In this document: positions 24,473 through 39,422 of the stretch, in pieces | How positions within the stretch are numbered: the first letter of the stretch is position 1 | How the letters are laid out: every line of letters starts with the position of its first letter | From: Stictocephala bisonia | Lineage: Eukaryota; Arthropoda; Insecta; Hemiptera; Membracidae | Direction: 5' to 3' | NCBI GenBank assembly: GCA_035578905.1 | Contig: JAQJVL010000601.1 | Span: forward strand, 427,501-491,500 | Length of the DNA stretch: 64,000 nucleotides | The notes under the pieces: model-generated | Seen by the model: the letters and a program-made list of their open reading frames with translations, nothing else | Told to the model about the DNA's origin: nothing | Databases searched by the model: none | Position numbers and translations under genes: made by a program

Positions 24473-24783
24473 ATCACCACTGTAAGTGTATGAGTGGGCG
24501 GGTGGGTCATCATCACTGTAAGTGTATTTTGGGCGGGTGGGTCAGTAACACTATACGTGTATGAGCGGGTGGGTGGGTCAATACCACAAAACGTGTATGT
24601 GTGGGTGGGTGGGTCAGTAACACTGTACGTGTATGGGTGGGCGGGTCGGTCAGTAACACTATACGTGTATGGGCGGGCGGGTGGGTCAGTAACACTATAC
24701 GTGTATGGGCGGGCGGGTTGGTCAATACCACTGTACGTGTATGGGTGAGTGGGTGGGTCAGTAACACTGTACGTGTATGGGCC
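24473..24783. repeat. 36-bp minisatellite, locus 2
   Basis: About 8.5 head-to-tail units of AACACTATACGTGTATGGGC followed by GGGCGGGTGGGTCAGT. The period of 36 is a multiple of three, so three repetitive frames stay open on each strand; none is a gene. The unit is the same as at 22383-22765 and 28108-28265. Confidence 0.95.
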
Positions 24784-25649
24784 AAAATTCTTCAATTGGC
24801 TCAAAAAAAATTTTGTTACAAAAAACTTAGCAATACGTTAAAATGTAATGTTATGGAGGCAATACACGAATACGTGATATGTTCTAAGATATTTAAATAT
24901 TATTTAATACGGAACTCATCCAATTAGATATTGTTTTAAAATATTTATTCTGAATTTAGCTAGTCAGATATAGAAATTATATAATTATAATCAAATATGA
25001 TTAATGTTCTTAAAAAAAAAATAATAAAACCATTTTGGATTCCTCTTAATATATTTTAAAACAACAAAAAGGAATAACAATTATTCTTTAAACATAGCGT
25101 AAAAATAGCATGATATATCTAATAAATATAGCTTTTGTTTCTACAATATTATACTTGTGTTAAATATTATTAAAATTATAAGAAGTGAATTTTAGCATTA
25201 TATCAAATATTTGAAAATGCTTTATTTTGAAGAAAATAAAATTCCAGACTAGAATTGAATTGAATTAAAATTAATATTACAAGAATATTTATTTTAATTG
25301 GAAATATACAATTTAAAGTTTTTATAATCAATATTTGTATTATCTTAAAAGGATTGGAACATATGTATTGGATGATGAGTCTTTATGGCATATGTAGATA
25401 ACAAATATAGTCAAACAACTGTCTATATGATTATACGTGGCCTTTAATGGCTTATTTTTATCTTCCAAAGGTATATTTAATATAAAGTATTATTTATATA
25501 ACTTAACTAATAATACTTCATTAAAACCTAAAAAAAATATATGTAATATCAAATTACGCTTTCGAATAACACAATTCTCCCTTTGTATTTCAATTCGTTC
25601 AGCAAAATGTTGAGGGGGAGACAAGGCGTGCTGAATACCGTTCTTCGCC

Positions 25650-25815
25650 GAGAGGATTATATTGTTTACTTCAAAAGGTTTTATTTCCCAGAGAAGATGT
25701 TTACAAGAAACGGGGATTTATTTGGGCTTATGATCCAATTAAAGTAAAATATTGCTAATTAGATTGGGAAGCGTCGTTGCGTCACACCGTCGGAGTTTCT
25801 TGACTTCTCAAGGGA
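25650..25815 (+). repeat. Dispersed repeat with highly conserved core, copy 1
   Basis: The segment from GGGCTTATGATCCAATTAAA through AAGCGTCGTTGCGT is essentially identical, over about 58 bases, to the reverse complement of 43972-44033. The outer parts (GAGAGGATT, AAACGGGGATTTATT and a TTTGACTT-like end) are alignable but clearly diverged. No ORF covers it. The family is unidentified. Confidence 0.7.
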
Positions 25816-25908
25816 CATCTTATATTTAAAGTATATATTTAGCTGAAGACTTTCTAAAATACGAAAATTAAACAACTTTTATTTCGTTTGGGGTGGTAAT
25901 TACTTTAA

Positions 25909-25910
<2 letters not shown>

Positions 25911-25968
<58 letters not shown>
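25911..25968. repeat. (AT)n microsatellite
   Basis: About 29 AT dinucleotides, uninterrupted. Confidence 0.97.
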
Positions 25969-25973
<5 letters not shown>

Positions 25974-27888
25974 TATTATTGAAATTAATTAAATAAAGTC
26001 ACGCAAAACGTCTACATTTTGGTTGATTCTACTTCTTAAATTACGGAAATTATTATTTAAAAACAAAAATAAATTATATGGTTCTATACAGTGGTACGGG
26101 TTTTTGGCACAGTTATATATCTCCAATATTAGAGTAGCCTATACATTACAATTCGTAATTGTTTTAGCTAATATTTTTATAGTTACTTTATATTTAAAAT
26201 TTATTTATTTTTCATAATCATCGTTCAGTTATATAAGTATTTTATCAGGAAAAGTAATTTCTAATAAGCCTTTTTGAATGTCTTTCGTAAATTTTTAAGC
26301 AGTTATATTTAACTGTAAGTTATCAAATAAATTACACACTACTTAAGATAACGGGATTTTTCTAATTCTAATAATTATTTTGTTTTTCTCAAGCTATGAT
26401 ATAAATAAAACTGTAAAAATGTTAAGTTGTACAGCATGGAAATAAATTTAGTATAGACATTAGATATTTTTTCTAATGGGACAAAGTACCTTTCTTCAAA
26501 TGGAATTGTGGTTCTCTGTCAAAATAATTGTAAATGGAATTTCGAAATATTTACACAAAAATGCATTTAACTATTAATTTTTTACCAGTTAAAACCTGTG
26601 TATTGCTTGATTTTGAAATTTTATGCATTTTTAAAGTTTTGAAAACTTATATAAAAGCTACAACTGGAAAAAGTAAACTATTTCAGATACCATCTTGTAG
26701 AAGATTAGTAACGCTAACAGTTCTTATTAAGACTGGATGGTCCTTTGTCCCCCCTCCCCCTTCTGTGAGTAGAGAGTCTACACGACCCTCAGAGGGGGGC
26801 CAATTGTGCCCCCAGGACGTCTTATAGCTACCATGACCCAAATAACTGTACCAGCAATTCTAGTTCTATCCAAGATTTGGGGTTTGGCAGGATCAACTAA
26901 ACAGGGTCTTGTTTAAGTAAACCTTCTGTATCTTACTTTTATGGATAATAATGATATCCTGGAATGTTTGCTATACTTATAATGATAGTGTGTTAGGCTA
27001 AAATCATTACTAAATGGTATATTAAAAGTTTTGTTCTCTACATTCGATTCAATTTAATACAAAGTAGATATAACTTACAAAACAAAATGAGGTGCAACAG
27101 ATTAGTTCACCTTCAATATTTACATAATCATTATTTAAGTTTTTTAAATTACGACATGGTGTTTTCACTACTATATTAAACGAGACTTAATATGCTTAGA
27201 ATTTGAAATCGAATAGTTTGATTCTCATTTTAAACAAATAGAAATTCCTTTACACTTGACTCAAAGTCATGTAAATCTTTTCTTGAGACAGTTAGTTCTT
27301 GACAATCAGGTATTTCAACTTATATTTATTAGTTGTGTTTGACTCCAAAACTAAGACAGTATTTAGATATTAACTATGCAAAAATACATGAAATTCAATC
27401 GTGACATTGAATAGTGTTAGAATCGTAATTGAATCTATCACATCGTACGTGTTGCAGCCGCTGATTTCCATTCTATAGCGATATCATACTGGTAGGATTA
27501 AAATATAGGTACTGGCCGACAGGCAGTCCCTACGGCGGACTTTTATGCAAATTTATATCCGGTAATCGTTATTTATTTAGCAAAATTATATGTAACTAAC
27601 CGTCATGTCTATCCCTACCACCATTCATAGATACATAAATTAGGGGAGTAAATGATGTTTGGGATCTTTTCATCTGGAAAGATCACTACTACTTTTTTTC
27701 TCGTTAGTTCACTATTGCTTTAAAACATCTATTGCTCTAAAAACTGTACTAAAATAGTTTTTACGTCCACTGTAGTATTCCTTATCCGCTATAAATCCGA
27801 CATCACTGGCCTTATCATATCGCTTTCCAAGATAATGTGGTAAGCCAATCATTGGATTCATAAGTTTGTGATCAATTTTAGTAGCCAA

Positions 27889-27918
27889 CTAACCTAACCT
27901 AACCTAACCTAACCTAAC
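27889..27918 (-). repeat. Interstitial (TTAGG)n telomere-type repeat
   Basis: Six tandem CTAAC units on the plus strand, equal to (TTAGG)6 on the minus strand. TTAGG is the canonical telomere repeat of most insects and other arthropods. The block is short and flanked on both sides by ordinary sequence, so it is interstitial and not a chromosome end. Confidence 0.85.
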
Positions 27919-28107
27919 GTAGTTGTAATTGCGATAAAACAGGTAGATGTAGTGAAGTAACGGAAAAATAGTGGTAGTGAATTAACAGAAAAGGTCCGAT
28001 TTTTCTGTACTTAATCTGTTTGTGTTTTCAGTTTAGACGAGTACTCATACTTAAAAGTTTTCTTGAGTTTAACTTTAGTCTCACCCAGACTACTTTGTGA
28101 TCATTTA

Positions 28108-28265
28108 AATACCACTGTACGTGGAGGGGTGGGTGGGTGGGTCAATACCATTGTACGTGTATGGATGGGTGGGTGGGTCAGTACCACTGTATGTGTATGA
28201 GTGGGCGGGTGGGTCAGTACCACTGTACGTGTATGGGCGGGTGGGTCAATACTACCATACGTGAA
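28108..28265. repeat. 36-bp minisatellite, locus 3
   Basis: About 4.5 units of CCACTGTACGTGTATGGGTG with GTGGGTCAATA, the same unit as at 24473-24783. One unit is shortened by four bases. Confidence 0.92.
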
Positions 28266-29377
28266 TCTGTAGGAACATTAATATCTTGATCCTGCCGATA
28301 GAGATAAGACGTCAGCAGGCACTAACACTTAAACCCACAAATTAGTCCAGGTTTAAATGATAACCCAACATCTTGATCATTCGCTAAATTTGCCTGAGAT
28401 ATTTGGAAAATTATTTATTTTCCTGATATTACTTTTTTTATAACTTAGAGTTTAGGTGCAGAATATTTTAAACTTGTCAGCCATTATTTATTTTAAATTC
28501 CCAATATAGATTATTATTACTACTACCAATTTCCATGTACAGGAACATATTTTCTTATTAAGGTTTTAAAATTACATATTGCTAGAAATATTTCCATAAA
28601 AATTTGGTTTTTATTTAAAAAAACTGTTATTTGAATGTAAGTGGTATCGTAATTTCACCCCGTCTTCATAAATAATAATATTTTACAACGTCGAAGTATA
28701 ATTATTGTTTTACAGTTTATATTATATTATACTGAATATAACATTTAGAAAATGTTACTGTCTAAACTATCAATATTGTCTTTATAAATATACATAAATA
28801 ATATAAATATTTGCAAATTCACAAATACAACAATATACTACGAATATCACAGTTATTCGTTAGAATAGAATAATTAATAATTGGTCTCTTAATTATAATA
28901 AAACAACAATGGTAAAATGCAATCCAAGAACATCGCTGCTCAGTAAACACACTTCCAGACGTATTTCAATTAACTAGAAACAAAGCTAACAATGTGACGT
29001 CATTGATTAAATGTCTACGAGACTAAGCTAATGTACTATGTAATCAGCTGAGTGATATTATGTAGAGCACTAGCCGAGCTGTTCTAATACCAGGTAAGTC
29101 ATTTGTCATGAGTGTAATTCAGGATTGAGGAAATTAAAATATTTCTACTTCTCTTTAAATGTAATATGAGAAGAAATATCTTTAAGTTGAATTTATATTT
29201 ATTTAGTGGATGTATCTGGCTACGATTTTAAAACTAGAGCACAGTATTTACAAGTGTTTAGTATTGGAAGATGTTTATCTTTATCCAACATAATTAAAGG
29301 AAAATTACCGAATTTTCTTTAAAAATGTGCAGTTAAAAAAACTATAGGAACTGAAAAGTGTTGAACAACTGTTGTTA
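28266..29377. other. AT-rich spacer
   Basis: No gene recognised. A moderately GC-richer patch lies at 28290-28370. Confidence 0.5.
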
Positions 29378-29922
29378 TCTTATGTTATATAAAAAAAATA
29401 CTGACTAAATGACTCATCACGAACTATCTTGTATAGGTTGGAAGGTTATATTTTTTACAATGTTTTTAATTGCCTAAATAAGACAACTAAAGTATTTTCA
29501 TTAAAAGAAAAAATACTTTCAAATGTTAGACCACTAAAATATTGTTCTATAAGGATAACAATGGGTTCATTTCAGTAAATTAATGACATTTGTTTTGTAA
29601 ATCCACAATCAGGTTTTGTATGTTTGACATCAATAGAATTAATCCATTAAGAGTTAAAACTTTAACTGTTTAGCAAAAACACAATAAATTAACAAGTTTG
29701 AAATGGGCTAAGTTATACCATTGGTATTTATATAAATAAATAGTTATCAACGAAGTAGTGTGAGGGAGATACTGTTAATACATTTATTATTGTGTGTTTA
29801 GACTATATTGTTACCTTATTTTATTTGTAGTCAAAAGTTACATGCCGAGGTCTAAGGCCGAGGTGTATCGAGCCTAGCGAATGACGGGGTGGGTACATTA
29901 AGTTTACATGGTTATCCCCTAG
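29378..29922 (+). mobile_element. Helitron-like non-autonomous element, copy 2
   Basis: Diverged relative of 16337-16914, in the same orientation. Shared landmarks are ATGACTCATCAC, ACAACTAAAGTATTTTCATT, TAAATTAATGACATTTGTTT, ATACCATTGGTATTTATA, TACATGCCGAGGTCTAAGGC and a TATCCCCTAG end with CTAG at 29919-29922. The 5' TC start is inferred by alignment. The ACTGACTGACTGAC run is decayed, so this copy looks older. It has no coding capacity. Confidence 0.65.
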
Positions 29923-33459
<3,537 letters not shown>

Positions 33460-34293
33460 TTATTTTGAGTTTAAAGTATTTTTATGAATATTATATTCAT
33501 TTTTGTAGCTTGTATATTTAACAATTGATGACATCGATACTTGTGATTATTTTAAGTATTAATATTACGTATTTATTTGTAATAATATTGTAATAATTAT
33601 TTGTAATTGTGTTTGTTAATTTTAGGATTTGAAACTAGTTTCTTGTTGTTTTTGTTTGTTGTTGATTCTAAAGATTTTATTGTGTTGTTTTGTTTTATAT
33701 ATAATAGTCCAATGTTACATTTATCGTAATGTTTGTTTTGTATTTATTTAAAATTTGTATAATTATTGTTATCTAATTTAATGTTACATTAGGTTTGATT
33801 TAAGGAAGTTTCCAAAACATTTTACTATAATATATATGTATAAAAATATGTATCACATATAATTTTAACACTAATAATTGTAAACAAATATTATAGTTTT
33901 TCTCTCAATTAGCCTTCAGCTAGAGAGATAATTATAAAATGCTTGTACAAATTGTAATTTTTTTTGCAAGTAATAAATATATATTTGAATTTGAATATAT
34001 TTAAATATCATTACTATATTAAAGTCAAAGAGAACTGGTGGGTCAAGGTCAGGCTTTGGAATACGTCAGCTGAATACTATTACTTATTTTTGGTGAAATA
34101 AAAAAAAAAATCATTGTTTGTTCACATATAATAAAAACATAATTAAATATAATTTACCTTGATATAACACTTCAATGTCTGAGTTGTAATGTTATATATT
34201 AATTTATGTTACATTGCTTATTATTGCATTATTTTGCTATTATAATCCATTTCATTTTGGGTAGATATTTTTGTGTTTTTAAAGATTTAAATG
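33460..34293 (+). repeat. Tandem duplication, first copy (interrupted by LINE-like tail)
   Basis: Sequence on both sides of the 33580-34006 insert matches, in order, the uninterrupted block at 34294-34653. Left-side landmarks are ATTTTTGTAGCTTGTAT and AAGTATTAATATTACGTATT. Right-side landmarks are GGTCAAGGTCAGGCTTTGGA, GCTGAATACTATTA and TAGATATTTTTGTGTTTTTA. Without the insert the copy is about 400 bases. There is no coding capacity. Confidence 0.7.
33580..34006 (+). mobile_element. LINE-like 3' end inserted into the duplication
   Basis: About 427 bases are present in the first copy of the tandem duplication and absent from the second. The insert ends with GCAAGTAATAAATATATATT followed by TGAATTTGAAT. 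An AATAAA signal followed by a short ATTTG-type tandem tail closely resembles the 3' terminus of the LINE at 55094-55125. No reverse-transcriptase codons remain, so this would be a severely 5'-truncated insertion containing only 3' UTR. Class assignment is inferred from the tail and the insertion pattern. Confidence 0.5.
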
Positions 34294-34653
34294 CTTGTAA
34301 TTTTATAAATATTTATTCATATTTGTAGTTTGTATTTTTAACAATTTGTTGAGATAGATATTCATGATCATTATTAAGTATTAATATTACGTATTTGTTT
34401 TAATAGTATTACTATAGTAAAACAAAGATAACTGACAGGTCAAGGTCAGGCTTTGGAACAGGTAAGCTGAATACTATTAATTTATTTTTGTACGAGTTTC
34501 AAACAAAATCATTTATTACAAGTAAGAAAATAAATAAATATAATATACCGTGATATATCATCTCACTGTCTGGGTTTTAATTTTAAACTATAATTTACGT
34601 TACATTTTTATTATTTTGGATAGATATTTTAGGATTTTTAAAGGTTTAAATGG
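34294..34653 (+). repeat. Tandem duplication, second copy
   Basis: Uninterrupted counterpart of 33460-34293. It contains AAGTATTAATATTACGTATT, GGTCAAGGTCAGGCTTTGGA and GCTGAATACTATTA in the same order and spacing as the first copy without its insert. Confidence 0.7.
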
Positions 34654-34890
34654 ATAGGCCTATATAAATGTTCTGCCATATCTAAGCCCCTTCTTATACG
34701 TAATGTTTATATAAATATAACTTATATTTTAAGGTATAAAAATAATATATATAAAACAAAACATAAATTTTAAAACGAAATAAAAACAAACGTTTGAATT
34801 TTATAACAATTTGCCAATGGAAGGGTTAATTAAAAATTTAAAACAAAAGGAAACATAAAAGAACTTTTAACATTAGTTAACCTGTTCCAA

Positions 34891-35040
34891 AGTTTGACCT
34901 TGGTCCACCCGTTCTACTTGAGTTTGACCTTGGCCCACCCGTTCTACTTGAGTTTGACCTTGGCCCACCCGTTCTACTTGAGTTTGACCTTAGTCCACCC
35001 GTTCTACTTGAGTTTGACCTTGGCCCACCCGTTCTACTTG
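34891..35040. repeat. 30-bp minisatellite, five units
   Basis: Five exact-length units starting at 34891, 34921, 34951, 34981 and 35011. The core is AGTTTGACCTTGGCCCACCC then GTTCTACTTG, with only G/A and T/C variants. The 63-codon frame through it repeats a ten-residue unit and is not a gene. The unit matches the reverse complement of sequence around 34030-34060. Confidence 0.96.
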
Positions 35041-36149
35041 AGTTTACTTTCCATCATAGTGAGACTATTAATCAATGATTTATAATAGTTTCAACACTTT
35101 ATTAGTAGTTATGATATATATTTCTACGAATCATTGAATATAAGACTCACAAACGGTCATAAATTCACAAATTAAAAGTTATAATTTTTTTAATTCCTCT
35201 GCTACAGGTACAGTTATAATCAGAATGAATCTGTATTGTACAAACATTTTGAAACATTACAAATCCATCCTCCTTTTAACAATGGCGTCATTATTATCTT
35301 GTCCCTACCCTCCCAATGAATAAATATTACACAAAATTTTACCCCATATGTTTTTAGAATTGCCAGCCTCTTTGTCACAGTACAGCAGACAGTATTGGAG
35401 TTGCAATTTTACTAAGTGTTGAGTAAATACCCTTCTCTCTCTATTTCTCTTGTTTCCACCCCCTTCCATTCACTGTCAGGGAAGGAAGTCGTCACAACGT
35501 CTCCCCAGTTATTGGTGGTTTGTTGCTCCCCAGGGCTACCGCAAAACAAACTTAACTCCCGAGGGTCGCCGAAACAATTCTATCACCCTGTACAATTGAA
35601 TTGCTGCTCAAGGATCAAATATAACAATAGAATTACATAATTGTATGTGAAATGTATCGAGTTATTTTTGTAAAATTTTTATTTTTGGACGTAACTAGAT
35701 ACACTTATTGAATGTAAATTTCGAAACCAATCGATAATTTTTAAATAATTGTAAACAAATCTCAAACGGTACCTTTTCTTTAAATATCCTTTATTCGTAA
35801 AAAAATATCATATTTAACAAAACAAATTAATAAAAAAAATATTTTAAAGGTATATAATGTTGTTATATTTTGTTACAAATTATAATTTATAAATAAATTT
35901 GTTAAAAATCTTATTTTACCACTATTGCTTAACTGTTATGTATATCTAATTCATTGGATTTTTCATAAAATGCAATAATAATTAAAGATGTTTATTTACT
36001 TGTAAAAGTTAAGCTTATTTAAAGGATTATTGTTTAAAAGTAGGGAATTTAAACTAAGACTCAAAATTCTTTAGTGGCTATGTACGTTATATACTTTTTA
36101 CATACTACGTGCTTTCATATCATGTCTATGATACGTTAAGGCTTTAAAT
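35041..36149. other. AT-rich spacer with a dispersed repeat
   Basis: Bases 35365-35640 are GC-richer and begin with a repeat shared with 17505-17610. No gene is recognised. Confidence 0.5.
35365..35440 (+). repeat. Dispersed repeat shared with 17505-17610
   Basis: CCAGCCTCTTTGTCACAG, CAGCAGACAGTATTGGAGTT and TACTAAGTGTTGAGTAAATA occur in the same order as at 17514-17600. Confidence 0.6.
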
Positions 36150-36505
36150 GGTAACTGTCGGCACAAGTGGACAGAGACAGCGCTGTAACCCAGCTACTTA
36201 AAGAAAAACGTGTTGCAGAGATTGTAGGCAATATGTTCTATGATCGGCCCTCTTAATACCGACACTGCATCCGCTCAATGGTTTACATTGATGTAGACAC
36301 TACTTGAGAAGACTGGGGTGTTCATTTTGGGTGGTAGTCAATGTTTTGATTCTGTTTAGGGGAGGTAACTGAGTATCAGTTAAGACTGGTAAGCCAATTA
36401 CCTGAAAATCAGAAAAATATAAAGTGGTCCGGATTACACGTAGTTCCCTTAGTTGCTCTAACTATTTAAAAGTGGCTCTTACTGAGGAAAAGTCAGTTAG
36501 TAACA
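36150..36505 (-). repeat. Interspersed repeat family R1, copy 5
   Basis: Reverse-orientation copy with GGCACAAGTGGACAGAGACA, GTAACCCAGCTACTTAAAGA, GTAGGCAATATGTTCTATGA, CCCTCTTAATACCGACACTG, GAAGACTGGGGTGTTCATTT, GGATTACACGTAGTTCCCTT and a TGAGGAAAAGTCAGTTAGTA end. Nearly full length. Confidence 0.75.
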
Positions 36506-38164
36506 AGACTATACGGTCATACACACACAAATATTTATTTATAATCGGAATAAAATAATATGCACAAAGTTGTGTCTGCATTTCATATCTAAGAATAATA
36601 AATCATTTTGTAAGTCTGCAACTGAAATACATTTTAAAAATGAATAGTTGTTTATTACAACCTAATAACAATAAAATATCAACAAATGGAATATTTCTAC
36701 GTGGTGTTAGAAAAATATTTAAAAAGCAGTTGTAGGTATTGCAAGTTTACATTTATATTTATACAATGATCAAGGTAAAACACTTATACTTATTGTTGTT
36801 GATATTTATTTGTTTATAGCGTAGTTGTATATTATATTTATTTGATTATTGTAGGATTCTAGTTACAGTATTAGCTTTGAATGTACAAATAATATTGGTG
36901 AGATGATTTATATTATTATGTGCATGCAATAGTTGTCTAACATTATTTTCAAAGATTGTACGTTACTAGTATTAAGATGTGCTGTATATACTATTTATAC
37001 TTATTATTGTTTGTCATATTTATTTGTTTATAATGCAATTATCTAATAACAGAGAAGAGCACGAAGCACAATGGACTGTCAACTAGCAAGTGAACATTAA
37101 TATGTAACCTAATCATTAATGAAATTCCGACGAGCTGAAAGATCGGGGGATATTTATATTTAATGTAAAGACTGTGTAAAAAAATTAATTGTATTACTGT
37201 ATTTTCCTGAGATTATTCATATTTATATTAAATATTCAATATTTCATAAAAAAGATTAGGAAGTAAAGAAATATATACGTACTTTCGCTGTGCAACAATT
37301 CTAAAACTATCACAAATACGTACTGTGAATTATAAAGAACATGAATCATTTTGCAAAATACATAAATTAATTCAATACTTTCCGTAATGATAAGTAATAT
37401 TCCAAGGTAACTAGAAGGAGAGGATATTAGAAAAGAATATTGTTAAGCAACCATCACGAATTTAGAGAACGCTTGGATGAAGCCAGACTTAAAGTGTCAG
37501 TAAAGTCTTTGTCTTTATTGAATAGTATTCCTTAATAAAGACAATATTCTCTTTTCAGTTGAAATATTTATAAAACATTATTACTACGATATTGGAATTG
37601 TTGGTCTAATTTTATGTTTCAGCTTATGAGATAAAGCATTTTTGGATTAACACGAAAATAATGTTATTGTATTAATTATAATACCACGAAATTTTTAATG
37701 TTTTACCTATAATAGGGACTTATATTATTGAAATATTTTAACAATATTAAAGAATTATTCCAATATATAGATAAATATGGAATTGGACTAGAGGTGTAAT
37801 CAAATTATCTACGTCCACATCAAGGGAGCCCCTAAACTACGTTCCCAAAAGGAGGGGCCTGAGAATATAAAATGTTCTCATAGATTTGGATCCTAAAATG
37901 TTTTCTTGATCTTTTGCCTACTTTTTGTACTTTTTTAATTTCCAACTGCTAAAATTAAAATATTCAACAGTACAGAGATTAAAAATATTGTGTACTAATA
38001 CTACGATTCTTATCATATGAGACGCCGAAAAAAACGTTAGGGTATTGCGTATTTTAGGGTAAATATGAATGATGAAATGTGTAAAGGATGGGTGCGGATG
38101 ACCTTTGTTGTCCAGTTATTAACTGAGCTCGACTGTTATGAAAGGGTACTTTTTTCAATTTCCA
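36506..38164. other. AT-rich non-coding stretch
   Basis: No gene recognised. A small inverted repeat (TTGTCTTTATT near 37515 and its complement near 37536) forms an 11-bp stem. Confidence 0.5.
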
Positions 38165-38612
38165 GTGCAAATAAGAGACCCACAGATTTATTCGGAATAC
38201 GAACCACGTAACTTTAGTCTAATTTTCAGTTAGTAGAAAAGCCTGATACTCAACATATGGACACTGATTACCACCCAATTTAAGATTACCAACGTGGTAA
38301 CGGCCCCTAATTCAAAACGGTGTATTGTGCACATTCCTTTACAGGACTTTAAACATCATCCAATCTAAGGTCCTTAGAGAACCTTGAGATTGCCTTGATG
38401 AGGTTTTCCTGTGCTACACCTTGGCCACGTTCTAAAACGCCATCGAAGGCGAGAAAATTTAAGATTTGGTAGACCCTAGGTTTCTCTTGATCGGACGAGA
38501 TGTCAGTATCAAGAGGAGTGACAATATAACATATTGCCTACAATTCTCAAAACACTTATTCCTTTGTAGCTGGGTTACAGAATTACACCGCTAGTGCCAA
38601 AAAATAGTTTAA
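38165..38612 (+). repeat. Interspersed repeat family R1, copy 6, with foreign insert
   Basis: The left part (GAATACGAACCACGTA, TCTAATTTTCAGTTAGTA, GCCTGATACTCAACA, GATTACCACCC) and the right part (TATTGCCTACAATTCTCAAA, TAGCTGGGTTACAGAATTAC, CCGCTAGTGCC) belong to R1. The middle, about 38285-38495, does not match any other copy and contains a protein-like fragment on the minus strand. Confidence 0.65.
38349..38494 (-). pseudogene. Protein-like fragment inside R1 copy 6 (unrecognised)
   Basis: On the minus strand an open frame of about 48 codons ends at a TAA (38349-38351). It reads with ordinary protein composition, for example VYQILNFLAFDGVLERGQG, then AQENLIKAISRFSKDL, then RLDDV at the end. 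There is no start codon of its own, and the frame continues upstream into R1 sequence. I do not recognise the family. The codons are far less AT-biased than the surroundings. It could be a captured fragment of a host gene or of another transposon's protein. Confidence 0.4.
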
Positions 38613-39345
38613 CTAAGGTAATAATTATTTTAAAATAGTCTTCAGTTTTTTTTCACACGATTGTCTAATAAATACTCCGACCCACAACAAGTGGTTAATG
38701 TTACAATATTTACAAACTAATACTTGTAGGTCACTATAACAAGTGTTGAAAGAGTCTCAAACTATATTAAGGGAACTTAGCCTTACTTTTTAGAAACTGC
38801 TGTTAACATATTTGCTAATGACTATATTATTTCAAGACACTGTGAATAATAATGATGTAATTTATATTGTTTGCGGACAACAAAGGATGTTTTTGTTTTA
38901 AAGGATGAAGAATATTGAATTTTTATTAATTTATTAGCATTATCACTCAATCTGATACGTGACAGTTACTGTCTATATCTCCATGAAACATGCTCTACCT
39001 AAAGATAAATACTGACATCATAAATTTTTGTGACTCAGTCTCCCTTATTATTAGGACTATTTTACGCTGAAGTACTTTTAAGTTCCAAGGTCCAACAAAT
39101 ATTTTAACACTGACTGGTGATCAGTGACCTGTATAAAGCATATCCACAGAGGTCAAAGAAGGAATAAAAAAGGTTCCACCTGATGGTGTGCATAATGTTT
39201 GTCGGGTTAATATGAAGTCGATATTTCAATAGTTTTCCAAACCATGTAAGACTCATATCAGTCCCTCTTCTGTCTCATACAAATATTAGAGAATAAATAT
39301 AGCAATAGTTATTTGTAAACGTATAATTATGTACATCATTTGTAA

Positions 39346-39347
<2 letters not shown>

Positions 39348-39414
<67 letters not shown>
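39348..39414. repeat. (AT)n microsatellite
   Basis: About 33 uninterrupted AT dinucleotides. Confidence 0.97.

Positions 39415-39422
<8 letters not shown>

Larger units (their letters stand above)
24784..27888. other. AT-rich non-coding stretch
   Basis: No gene recognised. It contains the conserved-core repeat at 25650-25815, an (AT)n tract at 25911-25968 and a C- and G-run patch at 26740-26820. The 97-codon frame over that patch has no recognisable motif. Confidence 0.5.

Noticed and set aside
22328..24927. ORFs rich in GGWV or PPTHPYTYS repeats
   Set aside because: They read through the 36-bp minisatellite (a multiple of three), with no other coding evidence.
27889..27918. Chromosome end
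   Set aside because: Only six units, with ordinary sequence on both sides.
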